Part shown: positions 63,801 to 64,000 of the stretch, in pieces
Numbering within the stretch: the stretch's first letter is position 1
Layout: every line of letters begins with the position of its first letter
Assembly (NCBI RefSeq): GCF_000150275.1
Contig: NW_002060948.1
Coordinates: 5,374,241-5,438,240, forward strand
DNA length: 64,000 bases
Origin: Trichoplax adhaerens
Lineage: Eukaryota > Placozoa > Uniplacotomia > Trichoplacea > Trichoplacidae
Reading direction: 5' to 3'
Position numbers and translations under genes: made by a program
Notes under the pieces: generated by a model
The model's input: only the letters and a program-made list of their open reading frames with translations
What the model was told of the DNA's origin: nothing
Databases searched by the model: none

Positions 63801-64000
63801 TTTTAAATTAATATACACAATTTTCTATGAAACCTACAGAGCAAAATTAGTCTACTGAGAGTGTATATACTAAGTTGGTATAAGGCAGGCCGAGGTAAGG
63901 CTGCTTTAGTTCTATTAAACGTATCAAAATAGCATATAGCTGGATTTCAACATAAACGGCTATAATTTTATAAACTGATACTCACTTTATTTATAATACA
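48804..64000 (+). CDS. Sfi1-repeat (centrin-binding) protein, SFI1-like, 3' end missing
   Basis: At least 32 exons join in frame to about 1995 residues before the window ends: 48804-48818, 48922-48988, 49656-50317, 51446-51718, 52525-52785, 52912-52997, 53220-53333, 54014-54100, 54296-54355, 55086-55142, 55277-55351, 55457-55516, 55669-55747, 55859-56010, 56114-56248, 56370-56467, 56574-56760, 57045-57149, 57266-57354, 57439-57608, 57727-57863, 58462-60255, 60910-61108, 61181-61324, 61463-61520, 61647-61794, 62200-62350, 62538-62595, 62752-62896, 62985-63078, 63209-63379, 63840-63894. After a Ser-rich head, the chain is basic helix repeats with a spaced Leu-Phe-Trp pattern (LLSKCFRAWRLRR, MIRQAFSSWRQF, LQNVFNRWK, LRKIFNHWRF), the mark of Sfi1 centrin-binding repeats. 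Such proteins line centriole or spindle-pole fibres. Exon 22 adds a ~600-residue acidic/Ser-rich linker. The starts of exons 5 and 30 are less certain. Confidence 0.85.
49060..49345. repeat. Degenerate ~90 bp repeats in intron 2 of the Sfi1-repeat gene
   Basis: Three diverged copies share CGATAGTTTGTGAATT..GTC, then ATTTTGGAGGCAAGATAC, then CAATTT..TAATATA. They lie just before the 76 bp array. No coding role is visible. Confidence 0.55.
49352..49655. repeat. 76 bp intronic tandem repeat carrying the 3' splice site
   Basis: Four copies start at about 49354, 49430, 49505 and 49581 (period about 76). Each ends GATATTTTTACCGTCAGAT. The last copy's GTCAG is the acceptor of exon 3 at 49656, so identical acceptor-like sites precede it in the other copies. 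Confidence 0.92.
50385..50890. repeat. Diverged ~300 bp direct duplication in intron 3 of the Sfi1-repeat gene
   Basis: 50395-50620 and 50690-50890 share the order TAAATACGTTTTGGA, ATAGTTAATTTTTCATCATGA, GATTGTA..ATGGATAATATCAAGTAGA, GCAGAATA, TATTCTCGTT, TAAGTATCGATC and TTAGCCCA. No ORF is kept. Confidence 0.65.
53390..53900. repeat. ~95-105 bp degenerate repeats in intron 7 of the Sfi1-repeat gene
   Basis: About five or six copies carry TGATGTTAGAGATAGTTAAA, then ATATTTGAGTCGGCACTAA, TAATTT and TTTAGATTGGG. Purely intronic. Confidence 0.65.

Overview
The window looks like nuclear DNA of an early-branching, intron-rich, AT-rich metazoan. It carries animal orthologues such as WDR1, selenoprotein K, vigilin, TRMT61A and DNAJC11, short mostly GT-AG introns, and no bacterial signals. 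A placozoan (Trichoplax or Hoilungia type) is my best guess. That is an inference from gene content, compactness and composition; I could not run a search.

Layout. 595-675 (-): first coding exon of a DNAJC11-like gene that leaves the window on the left, with an NRF1-type palindrome upstream. 960-2545: degenerate repeat. 2602-4650 (+): two-exon UDP-glycosyltransferase (UGT). 6037-9181 (-): WDR1/AIP1, 14 coding exons found, one intron apparently of the U12 AT-AC class. 9640-11250: ~200-240 bp tandem repeats. 13105-16400: a shrunken duplicate of the WDR1 locus with a frameshifted exon, interrupted by a 308 bp solo-LTR-like insertion. 16411-16735: minisatellite. 17614-19010 (-): selenoprotein K with in-frame UGA and a foldable SECIS. 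21799-23810 (+): second UGT, with a 150 bp MITE-like hairpin in its intron. 25868-26340: 183 bp tandem repeat. 26727-27632 (+): intronless TRMT61A. 29775-36635 (-): vigilin, 23 coding exons. 36636-48803: gene-poor DNA with TACTGTA-rich and other repeats. 48804 to the right edge (+): a very long Sfi1-repeat (centrin-binding) protein, at least 32 exons, incomplete at 3'.

How the genes relate. They are housekeeping genes with unrelated jobs: UGTs in ER detoxification, WDR1 in actin turnover, SELENOK in ER redox/palmitoylation, TRMT61A in tRNA m1A58, vigilin in RNA binding, DNAJC11 in mitochondrial cristae, and the Sfi1 protein in centrioles. I see no operon. The two UGTs are paralogues with the same intron position and phase. 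Exon boundaries were worked out by hand from splice sites, frame continuity and remembered family alignments.
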